From Labilibacter sediminis (GTDB taxonomy: Bacteria > Bacteroidota > Bacteroidia > Bacteroidales > Marinilabiliaceae): 64,000 nucleotides of DNA. The notes beneath the pieces were generated by a model. That model saw only the letters and a list, made by a program, of their open reading frames with translations. It was not told the DNA's origin and made no database searches. The stretch lies in the NCBI RefSeq assembly GCF_005877885.1, contig NZ_VCHY01000009.1:1-64000 (forward strand), written 5' to 3'. Shown piece by piece: positions 16,914 to 26,326 of this stretch. Each line of letters opens with the position of its first letter. The first letter of the stretch is position 1. The translations under genes were made by a program, and so were the position numbers.

Positions 16914-17597
16914 TTATTTACTTTCAAAACGCCCCCATCCACATCGAACTCTTACGAAATAAGGTTCTACAGGATACATTCCATTGTACAAATATTCCAA
17001 TATTTTATCTTCCCTAGGTATTTCTACTTTTTCATCATAATTACATCGTCTATGATGATATATTATCATTTCATTATACAAAATATATGAAGATCCTGCC
17101 TTTGAGAATATTTTCCAATAAAGTTTATTGTCCCATTCTGCAGAGTCATTTTTATTATCCAGATTTGAGTTTATCACTCTATGAAACTGCTTCTTTGCTT
17201 CAGCTCTTTGGTTAAAAATGAGAAATTCAAATGAAATATACTTATAGTATTCTATTACCTTACTCAAGTCTAATGCCTTAGGCCCTAATTCATAACCCAA
17301 ATCAATAATTGCTAAACTATCTTCTTCAAGTTTAGCTTTATCTTCTTCATTAATACTCAGGTTCGAAATTGTGTCTATTTGAAATTGCTTTTTTAACCCA
17401 TATAAACTATCTATAAAAGCTACTATTTCTATAACTGTTTTTGTATTATTGTCTTGTTCTATTACAACTGCTGTATCTACCTGCTCGGGAGTGACCTTAG
17501 AATTTGAAACATACATATTATTGTTGCGCTTATCTTGTACATTTTTATACCCTAAAAACATTAAAACAATTAATATAATTATAGCTCTTTTCATCAT
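16914..17597 (-). CDS. Exported hypothetical protein
   Basis: Two adjacent ATGs (17597 and 17594) begin a hydrophobic signal or anchor (MMKRAIIILIVLMFLGY); the longer frame to 17666 starts at TTG. The roughly 227-residue product is polar and helical (VIEIVAFIDSLYGLKKQFQID, NEEDKAKLEEDSLAIIDLGYE). It has an aromatic C-terminus rich in Tyr, Arg and Trp (YFVRVRCGWGRFESK). No family is recognised. The gene is an orphan and probably monocistronic. Confidence 0.55.
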   Translation of the reverse strand: MMKRAIIILIVLMFLGYKNVQDKRNNNMYVSNSKVTPEQVDTAVVIEQDNNTKTVIEIVAFIDSLYGLKKQFQIDTISNLSINEEDKAKLEEDSLAIIDLGYELGPKALDLSKVIEYYKYISFEFLIFNQRAEAKKQFHRVINSNLDNKNDSAEWDNKLYWKIFSKAGSSYILYNEMIIYHHRRCNYDEKVEIPREDKILEYLYNGMYPVEPYFVRVRCGWGRFESK

Positions 17598-17762
17598 GTT
17601 AAATTTGCAGAACATAACATCTTGAGTATAAATAAAGTAGCCGAATACGTGGCACTTTCCTGTCAAATTACAAGAAAGCTGAAGCGGACTACAACTCTTG
17701 AATTTACTACTGTTTCAACTATTATTTTCATACATTGTGTGTGCAAAGTTGTTTTAACATAT

Positions 17763-18584
17763 TCAGACTTCTATTCCGGTGATAGGTATAGGTATTTTTA
17801 TATTTTCTTTAATCGTTTTGGCTAAGCACAGAATCAACCAAATTTTAATTAAATCATTTCTATTTAATTCATTGTTGACTTTTAATGATTTAAGCGTGTT
17901 GTTTAAATCTAGAAATTCTTTTTCAAGGTATGATTTAATATCAGTATTAAATGAACCACATCCTTCAAATTTATTTTCCTCGATCGCCTTCATTTGTCCT
18001 ATCCCTTTCAATAATAAATCAAGGTTTTTGGGGAATGCATAATGGCAAATATCCAGTCTGCTTGCCTGAAACTCAATATCTTTATATTCTCCACCATATT
18101 GTAATTTGTCGTAATTTGCCCAATCCCAAGTCAGTCTTGCTAGCAATAACTTAACTAATCTTAATTTTTCAGGATTCTTATCGCCTAACCATTTTTTAAT
18201 CTGATGACTAAGTTTCTTATCGTATCTGTTAGAAATCTCTTTTTTTCCATTGTTATTTAACCATTCCTTCAATGACCATAGATATTGCTGTCCAATAAGA
18301 CTTCTCCCTGTTTTGTCTGTATTTAAAACATTTTCTCCATGCTGTATATGGTTTATTCCAATTTTAGTCGTGTCTACAATGGGATTAAGTTCATTTATCG
18401 AATCCCTAATTTTTTTTAAGTGTAGTTTATATTTGAAATGACATACTTCAAATCTTGTGATGAGCTCACGAATTCTTTTAACTTTATCTGGCAATTCTCC
18501 AAGTCTTTTCTCAAAATCATTTATTTTGATGATTTCTGAATCTTGAGAAAAAATCTGAATATTTGACCAATTATTCATAATCAT
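17763..18584 (-). CDS. Hypothetical soluble helical protein
   Basis: The 273-residue product from the ATG at 18584 (or 18578) has no signal peptide or membrane segment. The frame can be extended to a GTG at 18632. It is mostly helical and rich in Lys, Leu and Asn. Motif-like pieces are VCHFKYKLHLKKIRDSINEL, GRSLIGQQYLWSLKEWLNNNG and LARLTWDWANYDKL. No known domain is recognised. Its upstream flank is repeat C copy 2, the same leader type as the 10879-11322 orphan. Confidence 0.55.
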   Translation of the reverse strand: MIMNNWSNIQIFSQDSEIIKINDFEKRLGELPDKVKRIRELITRFEVCHFKYKLHLKKIRDSINELNPIVDTTKIGINHIQHGENVLNTDKTGRSLIGQQYLWSLKEWLNNNGKKEISNRYDKKLSHQIKKWLGDKNPEKLRLVKLLLARLTWDWANYDKLQYGGEYKDIEFQASRLDICHYAFPKNLDLLLKGIGQMKAIEENKFEGCGSFNTDIKSYLEKEFLDLNNTLKSLKVNNELNRNDLIKIWLILCLAKTIKENIKIPIPITGIEV

Positions 18585-18646
18585 TAATTTTTGAATCAAT
18601 TTAAGCAGTTTGGTCTTTTCACAATTTCGCACAATATCACAATACC

Positions 18647-18855
18647 CCTATTGTGTTTATCGTTATTATATAAAAGGTTAGAATCTCCTGTAACTAACTG
18701 ATTTAACAACATTGTATAGAATTGCCATATACTTCTCGTTTTTTAATTACAAATACTGAGATACAAAAAATCATTTAAACACAGTAGGATTCCGTCAAAT
18801 ATTTAACAATAATTTATTTCCTTCCATATCTAATACCATTAAATATGTTACCCCC
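18647..18855. repeat. Repeat C copy 2
   Basis: This is about 209 bp, homologous along its length with 11368-11574. It begins 63 bp upstream of the ATG of the 17763-18584 gene. A shorter related stretch (TTTAACAACAATAG, then GTTACCCCC) occurs at about 31000-31030. Confidence 0.65.
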
Positions 18856-18924
18856 TTGGCTCAACTGATTGCTATACTTAGCCACAGCCTTTTATCCATG
18901 ATACATCCAAAAAGGTTGGTTTCG

Positions 18925-19590
18925 CTATACTCCATATTTTTCCAGCGCTTTACTTTTAACCAGCCAGGCCACACCAAAAGAAAATAAAGCAACAGATTCT
19001 CCAATAAAAACATCTACGCCCGTAAAATTTAGCTTTAAACCAAAATTCAGTATCCCCATCAATACAATGGGAATCCATACGCCCCAGGCACAAAATCTGT
19101 ATATCTTGTTTCTTTTGAGTTTTAGGTTATCCATTATGGGCAGGTTTGTTTTGGTAAACTGAGTGTAAGCCATCCACCCCATTATTACCAAAAACGAAGC
19201 GGCGCTAATTGTATGTATCCAGTTCCATAAAGAACTATTGTGCTCATTGGGTGCTGCAATAGTACATACATCACATATTCTTGTGGGTATTAAAGCCACC
19301 AAAACAATTAAAATGCCGGCGATATTTGTTAGCCAGTTATCACTTACTTTTTCGTCATCCTCTTTATTATAGCCTTTGTATGAAAAAAGAAATAAACCAA
19401 ATGCAAAAAGATACCCTGTAAACACAACACTTAATTGAGAATAATAAAAAGCGCTTATTGAAGGCATCGCACAAAAACAGTTACCTACATATAATATGAC
19501 TGGTAAAGATATTCCCAGAATACCCAGATTTCTTCTCAATGTTAAATGTGAAACATTTGTGAATGGAATTTTTGAATTTTCTACTTCCAT
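18925..19590 (-). CDS. Multi-pass membrane protein, unknown
   Basis: The 221-residue protein has about six membrane helices. Recognisable landmarks are MPSISAFYYSQLSVVFTGYLF (about residues 42-62), FLFSYKGYNKEDDEKVSDN, then AGILIVLVALIPTR, an extracytoplasmic ICDVC pair, WNWIHTISAASFLVIMGWMA and a final GESVALFSFGVAWLVK. Many bacterial DUF998-like proteins share the SISAYYY-x-FxG-x-L layout, so this may be a relative, but I am not certain. It stands alone and its function is unknown. Confidence 0.6.
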   Translation of the reverse strand: MEVENSKIPFTNVSHLTLRRNLGILGISLPVILYVGNCFCAMPSISAFYYSQLSVVFTGYLFAFGLFLFSYKGYNKEDDEKVSDNWLTNIAGILIVLVALIPTRICDVCTIAAPNEHNSSLWNWIHTISAASFLVIMGWMAYTQFTKTNLPIMDNLKLKRNKIYRFCAWGVWIPIVLMGILNFGLKLNFTGVDVFIGESVALFSFGVAWLVKSKALEKYGV

Positions 19591-20023
19591 ATGACTATGA
19601 TTTGTATGTTCTATTAACCTTCACTCCTGTTTTATATGGATTGACAGCCAAAACTGAGGTTCTCCATCACTAAGAATTCACACACAGTATCTTGAGCCCG
19701 TATGCTTCAATATAATAAAAAAGAAACGATAAGAAAAGGTAGTTTAAAGCATAGCGGGAAATAATTAGAATACATCATCACAATACTATAACCACAAGAG
19801 CCCTAAGTCGAGCTATAGTAATAAAGTCTATAAAATTAAAAGTCGAAAATGATGAATGAAAAATTTAACTGGCAACAATCATACATAAACTACATGATTC
19901 TTTGATGTTTAGACCATGTCCCTGGTTGACATTCTGCTAAATTAAGCTTAATTTATGTCCTCTTTTCCTAACGCTAAATAAAAATTCATCTCGGCTACTT
20001 TTTATTAACTAAAATATCCAATC
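19591..20023. other. Gene-free 433-bp divergent interval
   Basis: This separates a minus-strand gene from a plus-strand gene and must hold both promoters. I find no repeat or ORF I can support. Confidence 0.4.
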
Positions 20024-20941
20024 ATGCGTAGATCTTTAAACATTTTGGTTGCGCTTCTTTTTATTTGTGTGAATAGTTATTCGCAAAAGAAAAACGGAGT
20101 CATTTTTTCAGAACATGAAGCTATTGAGAAAACAGCAAATCTTTGGAAAGCCTTTGAAACAGGTGATAAAGAAAGCTATTTGAATTATTTTGCAGATAGT
20201 GTAGTAGTATTAAGTAATGGAGAAAAATTAAACTGGACAAAAACTAACCTGGGTAAAAGCCTGGAATGGTGGAATCGTGAATTTGAAAACATTAAAATCA
20301 GAGACCATAAGCCGGCATACCCTGATGCTCTGGAATATAAAGAAAGTGGTTTATGGGTGCAAGACTGGCAGTTGATAACAGGCAGACACATAAAAACCGG
20401 TATTAATTTAAAATTGCATGTCCATCACTTGTACAGTTTTAATAAAGATGATAAAATCACTTCTATTCACTGGTACTATAACAATGATGTTTTTGAAGAA
20501 ATACGCAATAGCCGGATGACCAAAGAAAATGGTGTGGTATACATCAACCACCCATATATTATTACTGTTCGCAAAGCAATGAATGCTTTTATTGATAAAG
20601 ATATTGATACCTGGTCGAGTTATTATGATCCCGATGCTTCTTTTTTGTATTCTTCAATGCCATATAATGAGTCATTCAACCTTGAACAACAAAAAGAGTC
20701 ATTATCCAATAAATTCTTTACATCCGGCAAGAAATACCATGTTGAGCAGATCGGATACCCCGACTGTATCTATTACGCTAAAAATGACAGTTACGCTGTG
20801 TTCTCCTGGTGGAAAATGACGGTTAAAAAGGATGATAAAAAATACTCATACGTATTTATGCTTAACCACGTTTTTAATAAGGAGGGTAAAATTAACCGGG
20901 AATATGTGTATGGCAGCAGCAACCATCTGGAAGATTGGTAG
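20024..20941 (+). CDS. Exported protein with two NTF2/SnoaL-like domains
   Basis: The 305-residue protein starts with a signal peptide (residues 1-20, ending NSYSQ). Residues about 30-165 form a SnoaL-like/NTF2-fold domain (AIEKTANLWKAFETGDKESY, LNYFADSVVV, HHLYSFNKDDKITSIHWYYN). Residues about 180-305 repeat the fold (VRKAMNAFIDKDIDTWSSYYDP through HVFNKEGKINREYVYG). NTF2-like domains often bind small hydrophobic ligands or act as isomerases, but catalytic residues cannot be assigned here. It is one of few plus-strand genes. The function is unknown, though the fold call is reasonable. Confidence 0.7.
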   Translation: MRRSLNILVALLFICVNSYSQKKNGVIFSEHEAIEKTANLWKAFETGDKESYLNYFADSVVVLSNGEKLNWTKTNLGKSLEWWNREFENIKIRDHKPAYPDALEYKESGLWVQDWQLITGRHIKTGINLKLHVHHLYSFNKDDKITSIHWYYNNDVFEEIRNSRMTKENGVVYINHPYIITVRKAMNAFIDKDIDTWSSYYDPDASFLYSSMPYNESFNLEQQKESLSNKFFTSGKKYHVEQIGYPDCIYYAKNDSYAVFSWWKMTVKKDDKKYSYVFMLNHVFNKEGKINREYVYGSSNHLEDW

Positions 20942-21035
20942 TTGAAGGTCAAATACAAATTACAAACAACACTTATATAAACAGGGTCTAAAACTTTAAG
21001 AAGAAACTACATTAAAGGAATTTGCCTAATAACAA

Positions 21036-21065
21036 ATGCTGTCGTTTATTATCTAGCGACAGCAT
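21036..21065. terminator. Bidirectional hairpin between convergent genes
   Basis: ATGCTGTCG (21036-21044) pairs with CGACAGCAT (21057-21065). It lies between the plus-strand NTF2-like gene and the minus-strand gshF, so it can serve both. T-tracts are weak on each side. Confidence 0.55.
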
Positions 21066-21115
21066 ATGTTGTTTTATAATATAACACTTCTCCCCCCTCA
21101 ATTGATATCCTTTTG

Positions 21116-23431
21116 TTAAAATCCCAATGCATCGAGTAATTTGGCATTTAAACGCCTGTTTTTTCCTTTAAAAGGATGACAATGAATGTGTATGGCCGGA
21201 TTAAAATTCATTTCTATAATTGCATAGTTGCTTTCGCTGGCTGGTTCAGCAATATTGTCAATCATCATATCTAAACCTGTTATCTGGACATTTAAAGCCC
21301 TGGCAGCTTTTACAGCAATTTGCTTATATGAAGGATGAATATCATCAGTAAAATCGATACTGTCGCCCCCTGTACTAATATTAGAGTTTTCGCGCAGGTA
21401 AATTGTCTCATTAGTTTTGGGAATCGATTGAAATGTCAGGTCTTGCGATGACAAAAACATCTCTTCCGGTTCATTCATCTCTATTTTCTCAAGTGGCGTT
21501 TTGTATCCTTTACCGCGCAATACACTTTGATTTTTAGCTTTTATCAACTCTTCAATGGTAGATGTGCCATCTCCTGTTACATTAGCCGGAACCCGATGCA
21601 AAATAGCTTCAACTTTATCTTTAATTACAAAAAAACGATACTCTTTACCACTAATAAACGATTCAACAAGCACCGTTTTATCATATTCAAAAGCCATTTG
21701 TATAGCTCGGTCATAAACAGCAGAATCCTTATTGTTTTTAATGATACTTATACCTAATCCAAAATTGGTTGATTTGGGCTTGATGACAATGGCCTGATTT
21801 TGATATAAGGCAAAATCCTTTAAGGCCTGTGATACACTATCATACTCAGAACCACCAGGCACGGCAATACTTGCACTCCCAAGTACTTTTTTAGTCATCA
21901 CCTTATTTTCCATCATTAATATACTGGCATAATTGTCCAGCGAGGTTTTGGTGGCCTGCATTACGTACTCTGTTTTATTACCCTTGGTCAGTTTAATAAA
22001 ATTCTCGGCCCTGTCCATTACTTCTACCTCCACACCTCTAAAAACAGCCTCCCGCATTAACAGTTGCGTTGATAATTCCATATCCTCTAAACCATAAAAG
22101 TTATAGGTCTGTTTTTTACTTAGCTCCAGGTACTCCTTGGCTTTATTTAAATTCCAATCGATAAAGGTAGTTTTCCGAAGTTCTTCCATCATACGAATGG
22201 CAGGCCGTTTATCAGGGTGATATACAAGTGATTTCAGGGTATTCACATTATGACTATAATCTGCCGGTAAAATATCCTGAGTGTAACTGATCAAGTCTTT
22301 TAAAAGATGATTTAAAGCCAAATCTATAGGCTGTAATTCGTTGTTATCATCAATAATAGACACCTGACTTTTTAAACTAAACGAAGCTGCTTTTTCATGG
22401 TTGGCCCATGCTCTTTCCTGAACTGTTTTATCAAAAGCATTGACTTCAGGTTTTAATAAGCAATACACTAAAAACTGATGAATAATCCTGGTATGCTCTA
22501 TGTCTACACCCGTTTTTTCATAAGGGTTTAAATCGAGTAAGCGTACTTCTAAATGTGTAATATCTTTATTCGCATCGGATGACTTAATGCGAATACTTGC
22601 ATAATTTTCTTTTACATGCTTTACCACTCCTTTTTTTATCTCCTCTTGTATGCTCTTGTTATAGTCGGCAATGGTATTATAATTTAAAAACAAATTTTGC
22701 TTATTGCGATATCCGCACATGCTATTGCGCATAGAAACCGCTTGTGGTATATGAAAAGCATCACTATTTACGGGCGATAAATGCTTAACACAATCATTTA
22801 CATACGAGGCATGTACAGCGGGACTATTGCTTAATAAGGTAATTAAAAACCAGCGGTGACGCTTGAAATTCCTTAAGGTTTTGAGATATACCTGCTCCCT
22901 GAATTCGTCGTAAGTAAAGGATGCATCAGAAGCATTTTTAAAGATACTTTGAAGCACCACCTCGTTAAACGATATATTAAAGTGAACACCTGAAAGCATC
23001 TGTTTTTTCCGGCCATAGTTTTCAGCTAAATAAGTGCGATATTCTTCCAGTTCTGCACCTTCGGCATCGAATCTGGCAATAGGTATTTCTGATTCCGCTT
23101 CAGGCAACTTGGGTGGTGCACTTTGCGGCCATAGTAATTCGTTATCCAAGTGTATGCTGAGTTCATCATGCAAGGTTTCCAGAAAACCCAAAGCTTCAGA
23201 AATACTATGCCTTACCGGTGTAATCATCTCTATCTGGCTTTCAGAAAAATCAGTGGTTATGTAAGGATGCTTTAGCTTGTTTCCTATAACTGCAGGATGC
23301 GGCGTCTGCGCCAGCTCCCCCTTGAGGGTTACGCGTACATTTTCCTTTTCAAAACCAAAACCGCCTTCGAATAAACGACTTGTTTTATTTTGTGCCAGTA
23401 TAGCATCGATATTTATCATTGATTTATGCAT
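21116..23431 (-). CDS. gshF: Bifunctional glutamate-cysteine ligase/glutathione synthetase
   Basis: The 771-residue fusion makes glutathione from glutamate, cysteine and glycine in two ATP-dependent steps. The N-terminal glutamate-cysteine ligase domain (about 1-460) shows GGFGFEKENVRVT, TTDFSESQIEMITP and the HLEVRLLDLNPYEKTGVD region. The C-terminal ATP-grasp domain (about 490-771) shows IVIKPKSTNFGLGISII, VLVESFISGKEYRFFVI, GGDSIDFTDDIHPSY and IEMNFNPAIHIHCHPF. The length fits GshF enzymes. It starts 9 bp after the stop of the MATE gene, so the pair forms an operon. MINIDAIL at 23419 is an alternative start. Confidence in the function is high. Confidence 0.93.
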   Translation of the reverse strand: MHKSMINIDAILAQNKTSRLFEGGFGFEKENVRVTLKGELAQTPHPAVIGNKLKHPYITTDFSESQIEMITPVRHSISEALGFLETLHDELSIHLDNELLWPQSAPPKLPEAESEIPIARFDAEGAELEEYRTYLAENYGRKKQMLSGVHFNISFNEVVLQSIFKNASDASFTYDEFREQVYLKTLRNFKRHRWFLITLLSNSPAVHASYVNDCVKHLSPVNSDAFHIPQAVSMRNSMCGYRNKQNLFLNYNTIADYNKSIQEEIKKGVVKHVKENYASIRIKSSDANKDITHLEVRLLDLNPYEKTGVDIEHTRIIHQFLVYCLLKPEVNAFDKTVQERAWANHEKAASFSLKSQVSIIDDNNELQPIDLALNHLLKDLISYTQDILPADYSHNVNTLKSLVYHPDKRPAIRMMEELRKTTFIDWNLNKAKEYLELSKKQTYNFYGLEDMELSTQLLMREAVFRGVEVEVMDRAENFIKLTKGNKTEYVMQATKTSLDNYASILMMENKVMTKKVLGSASIAVPGGSEYDSVSQALKDFALYQNQAIVIKPKSTNFGLGISIIKNNKDSAVYDRAIQMAFEYDKTVLVESFISGKEYRFFVIKDKVEAILHRVPANVTGDGTSTIEELIKAKNQSVLRGKGYKTPLEKIEMNEPEEMFLSSQDLTFQSIPKTNETIYLRENSNISTGGDSIDFTDDIHPSYKQIAVKAARALNVQITGLDMMIDNIAEPASESNYAIIEMNFNPAIHIHCHPFKGKNRRLNAKLLDALGF

Positions 23432-23440
23432 AATGTATTT

Positions 23441-24802
23441 TTAAAGCTTTGCATTTAAGGTGTTTGACTGATGATTAGCATCTACAGGTAACAGCCTTGG
23501 TTTTAGATATAAATAAATTGAAGCGTTAATCAGGCCTCTAAGCATACTACTAATTAGTATGGCCACCCAAATACCATTTACTCCAAACATATCCGATCGG
23601 GATAACCACAATGCAAGAGGAATTCTAATTAATATCATTATAATATTGCTGCTTGCCGGAAGCCTGGTTTTTCCCATTCCATTGATCACACCTGTAGATA
23701 TCATATCAACGCACATAAAAATTTGTGAAAGACCAACTATACGTAAGTAGCCCGCTCCTATGGCAACGGTTGCCGAATCCCTTACAAACCATTGTACCAT
23801 GACATCCGGAAACACCAGAAAAACAGCTGTCATTAATCCTCCGAAACCAATAGCCACTTTAATTCCTGCATTAAAGCCCTGTCTTACCCGCTTATATTGC
23901 CTTGCACCAAAATTTTGTCCCGTAAATGACAGAATGGCACCATTTATTCCTCCAATTGTCATGAAGGTGATAGACTCTATTTGCAAACCAATTTTTTGGG
24001 CTGCTATAGCATCACTACCAAAGCCGGATACTATTTTTCCCATTACAATGGCTACCAATGAGAATATTATATATTGCGTAGATGGAGGAAAACCTAATCG
24101 AATCATTTTTCGAATGGGAAGCAATGCAAAAATCCAGGAAGAATACTCTCCAAAGAAGGCCTGAGAACGCTTATTCCAATATATGATGGCTACTAACATT
24201 TGTGCTATAATAGTTGCCCATGCTGCACCTGTTACCCCAAAATCCAATACAAATATTAATACAGGATCAAGTACTATATTTACCACTATGCCAATGCTGG
24301 CAATTTTAAATGGTAACTTTGAATCACCACGTGCATTACTAACTCCTGAAAATAAACGACTGATAAATAAGAAGAATAAACCTACCGATGACCATCTTAA
24401 ATAACTATAAGCCATTTGTACTGCCTCTTGCCTGTTTAAATCGAAGAAGCCAATAAAATACTTATATCCCACCTGTATAATCAGTATGTAGAAGGCTGTA
24501 ATAGATAATACTCCTACCAGTGCATTTACAGAAAGATACCTTGCTTTTTTTTCTTTCTTTTTGCCAATAGCCTGAGATACGGATATGCCGCACCCAACCA
24601 AAACAATAGAAACCAAAGCCCATCCCAGATGCAGAAAAAAACCTGAGGTACCAATAGCAGCAACAGCATTACTTCCCAGCCTACCTACCCAAAGCATATC
24701 GGTGAAACTATATGCCAGTTGCATAAAGGAGGTTCCTATAATGGGCAAAGCCAGCTGAACTATTTTTTGAATTACACTGCCCTGCGTTAAATCTTTATTC
24801 AT
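23441..24802 (-). CDS. MATE family efflux transporter
   Basis: The 453-residue inner-membrane protein has twelve helices in two MatE repeats. Landmarks are LALPIIGTSFMQLAYSFTDML near the N-terminus, the paired VSQAIGKKKEKKARYL, and GQNFGARQYKRVRQGF at the start of the second half. MATE proteins export drugs and toxins by Na+ or H+ antiport. Here the gene precedes gshF by 9 bp, so transporter and glutathione synthesis are co-expressed, which suggests a shared detoxification or redox role. An 18-bp palindrome lies about 80 bp upstream of the start. Confidence 0.9.
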   Translation of the reverse strand: MNKDLTQGSVIQKIVQLALPIIGTSFMQLAYSFTDMLWVGRLGSNAVAAIGTSGFFLHLGWALVSIVLVGCGISVSQAIGKKKEKKARYLSVNALVGVLSITAFYILIIQVGYKYFIGFFDLNRQEAVQMAYSYLRWSSVGLFFLFISRLFSGVSNARGDSKLPFKIASIGIVVNIVLDPVLIFVLDFGVTGAAWATIIAQMLVAIIYWNKRSQAFFGEYSSWIFALLPIRKMIRLGFPPSTQYIIFSLVAIVMGKIVSGFGSDAIAAQKIGLQIESITFMTIGGINGAILSFTGQNFGARQYKRVRQGFNAGIKVAIGFGGLMTAVFLVFPDVMVQWFVRDSATVAIGAGYLRIVGLSQIFMCVDMISTGVINGMGKTRLPASSNIIMILIRIPLALWLSRSDMFGVNGIWVAILISSMLRGLINASIYLYLKPRLLPVDANHQSNTLNAKL

Positions 24803-24880
24803 TGTTTTTCAATTTGACCATTTTGTCAGTTGCATTATTTATAAATACAGACACGCTCCTCTGATCATTTATTGTGCCAA

Positions 24881-24898
24881 GTTCGTAATTTTACGAAC
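24881..24898. promoter_or_regulatory. Palindromic operator candidate for the MATE-gshF operon
   Basis: Perfect 8-bp arms GTTCGTAA and TTACGAAC around TT lie 79 bp upstream of the MATE start. A symmetric AT-centred palindrome at this distance suits a dimeric repressor or redox regulator site. No regulator gene is adjacent. Confidence 0.45.
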
Positions 24899-25022
24899 AA
24901 TATGATGTTATTGATTTGTTAATGGTGTAATTCCGGGTAAGAAAAAGAGATAGAACCGGCTTTTCAACGGATTAAAATAAAGTATTGAAGTCTTTTATTT
25001 TAAGATTAATAACAATAAAAAA

Positions 25023-25049
25023 GGCTGTCATTTATTAAAAGTGACAGCC
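25023..25049 (-). terminator. Terminator after the 25105-25704 gene
   Basis: GGCTGTCA (25023-25030) pairs with TGACAGCC (25042-25049). On the minus strand the stem is followed by TTTTTTATTG. Confidence 0.8.
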
Positions 25050-25104
25050 TCTTTGCATATTTATATAAAAGGTAAATACTACCAATATACTTTATTTGAG
25101 ATCT

Positions 25105-25704
25105 TTACAAGCTAAAATTGTAGTAATATGCTGTTTGTCCCGAATATAAAGCCACCTTATAATTACCCGATTTTAATCCTGAAATATCATATTTATTAGA
25201 GAAAGCTTTTCTTTTTCCTACATAATCAACTTCAGTCACTTTGTTGTTATCCATATTGGTGATTTCCATTATTAAAGAATTTTTGTCATTGTTATAATGA
25301 CTGATTAATAATGTATTGTTATCATCTTGTAAAAAGAATTTCATGATATCATTTTCATCACCTTCAATATTAACCTCATTATTAATCACGTTATCTCCTG
25401 CCATGGTAATTTCCTTGGTATATGTACCTTCATTATTTTCTAATGTCACCTTGTAAGTACTTGCTCCAAACGATGCTTCATCGATCACCTCAACAATACC
25501 AGCTTTATGATTGATGTTTTTATTTAGCAATACCTGACCGCTTTGAGCATCTGTTACTTCAAGATTATCGTATTGCATATTGGTATTGATAATCGATATA
25601 ACAGTTTTATCGATGGCTTTGTTGTGATTAATACCAATTTTTCCTCTTGCTTCTACTTGTAATCCTACTAATAAAATGGCTGTTGCAATTATTAACTTTT
25701 TCAT
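25105..25704 (-). CDS. Exported beta-sandwich-like protein
   Basis: The 199-residue protein has a signal peptide (residues 1-19, ending VEARG). The mature part is rich in beta strands and looks like two Ig-like/sorting-domain-like modules. The first ends near KEITMAGDNVI; the second ends YDISGLKSGNYKVALYSGQTAYYYNFSL, which resembles the LxxGxYxV pattern of T9SS C-terminal sorting domains. Here it ends the chain without the usual basic tail, so secretion by T9SS is only a possibility. It is monocistronic with its own terminator. Function unknown. Confidence 0.65.
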   Translation of the reverse strand: MKKLIIATAILLVGLQVEARGKIGINHNKAIDKTVISIINTNMQYDNLEVTDAQSGQVLLNKNINHKAGIVEVIDEASFGASTYKVTLENNEGTYTKEITMAGDNVINNEVNIEGDENDIMKFFLQDDNNTLLISHYNNDKNSLIMEITNMDNNKVTEVDYVGKRKAFSNKYDISGLKSGNYKVALYSGQTAYYYNFSL

Positions 25705-25936
25705 AATACTTAAATTTAATATTTATAATCTTTTTGCTTAGAGAAGTATAAATACTATGCCACCTAAAGCGTTATGGTGTTTTATTAACGCTCTTTAACC
25801 CTTGTTAAGATTGCTGATTATTAGCTATTTAAGCATTGCAAGTCTTTATTTAGGCTGTATTATGCACAAGAATGACTGTTTTTAAGTTTAATATAGTTGA
25901 TGACTTAAATCTTAAGATAGTTTAAAAGGAAGTGCT

Positions 25937-26110
25937 TTAACCCGCTTTATGCATTAGAAAATCTATTACACATTGATATCACTTCAAATCAAGACACTTT
26001 GTTGCTTCACTTCAACTCACCAGAACGATGCTATGCCTCGTCTCAGTAAAGCCTTGTTTTATCGTGCTTTCAATGTTCATGACGAAGTTCTAATACATAA
26101 TGCGGGTTAA
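25937..26110. repeat. Repeat A copy 4
   Basis: This 174-bp element runs from TTAA (25937-25940) to TTAA (26107-26110). It is nearly identical to copy 2, including CACCAGAACGATGCTATGCC at the centre. Confidence 0.85.
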
Positions 26111-26152
26111 ATCCTTAATTGCAGAGGTATTTATTGTAATTACTACAAAAAA

Positions 26153-26174
26153 GCCCCACCAAAATTGGTGAGGC
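26153..26174 (-). terminator. Terminator of the 26327-30262 operon
   Basis: GCCCCACC and GGTGAGGC form a stem with one mismatch and a 6-nt loop. On the minus strand TTTTTTGTAG follows. Confidence 0.7.
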
Positions 26175-26326
26175 CTATATTTTTTAAAGTTCGATAAAAT
26201 TTCAAAGTATTACCACAAATCTCCTTACTACCTTAACCTAAGCTCTATTCGGCAAGCATGCTGAATAGAGCTTTATTTTGAAATAACATTGAAACAACTT
26301 TTCTCACTTGAGAATTTTTATCTCTT

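Larger units (their letters stand above)
25705..26326. other. 622-bp gene-free interval
   Basis: This holds the upstream region of the 25105-25704 gene, repeat A copy 4 and the terminator of the GNAT operon. I see no coding sequence. Confidence 0.6.
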
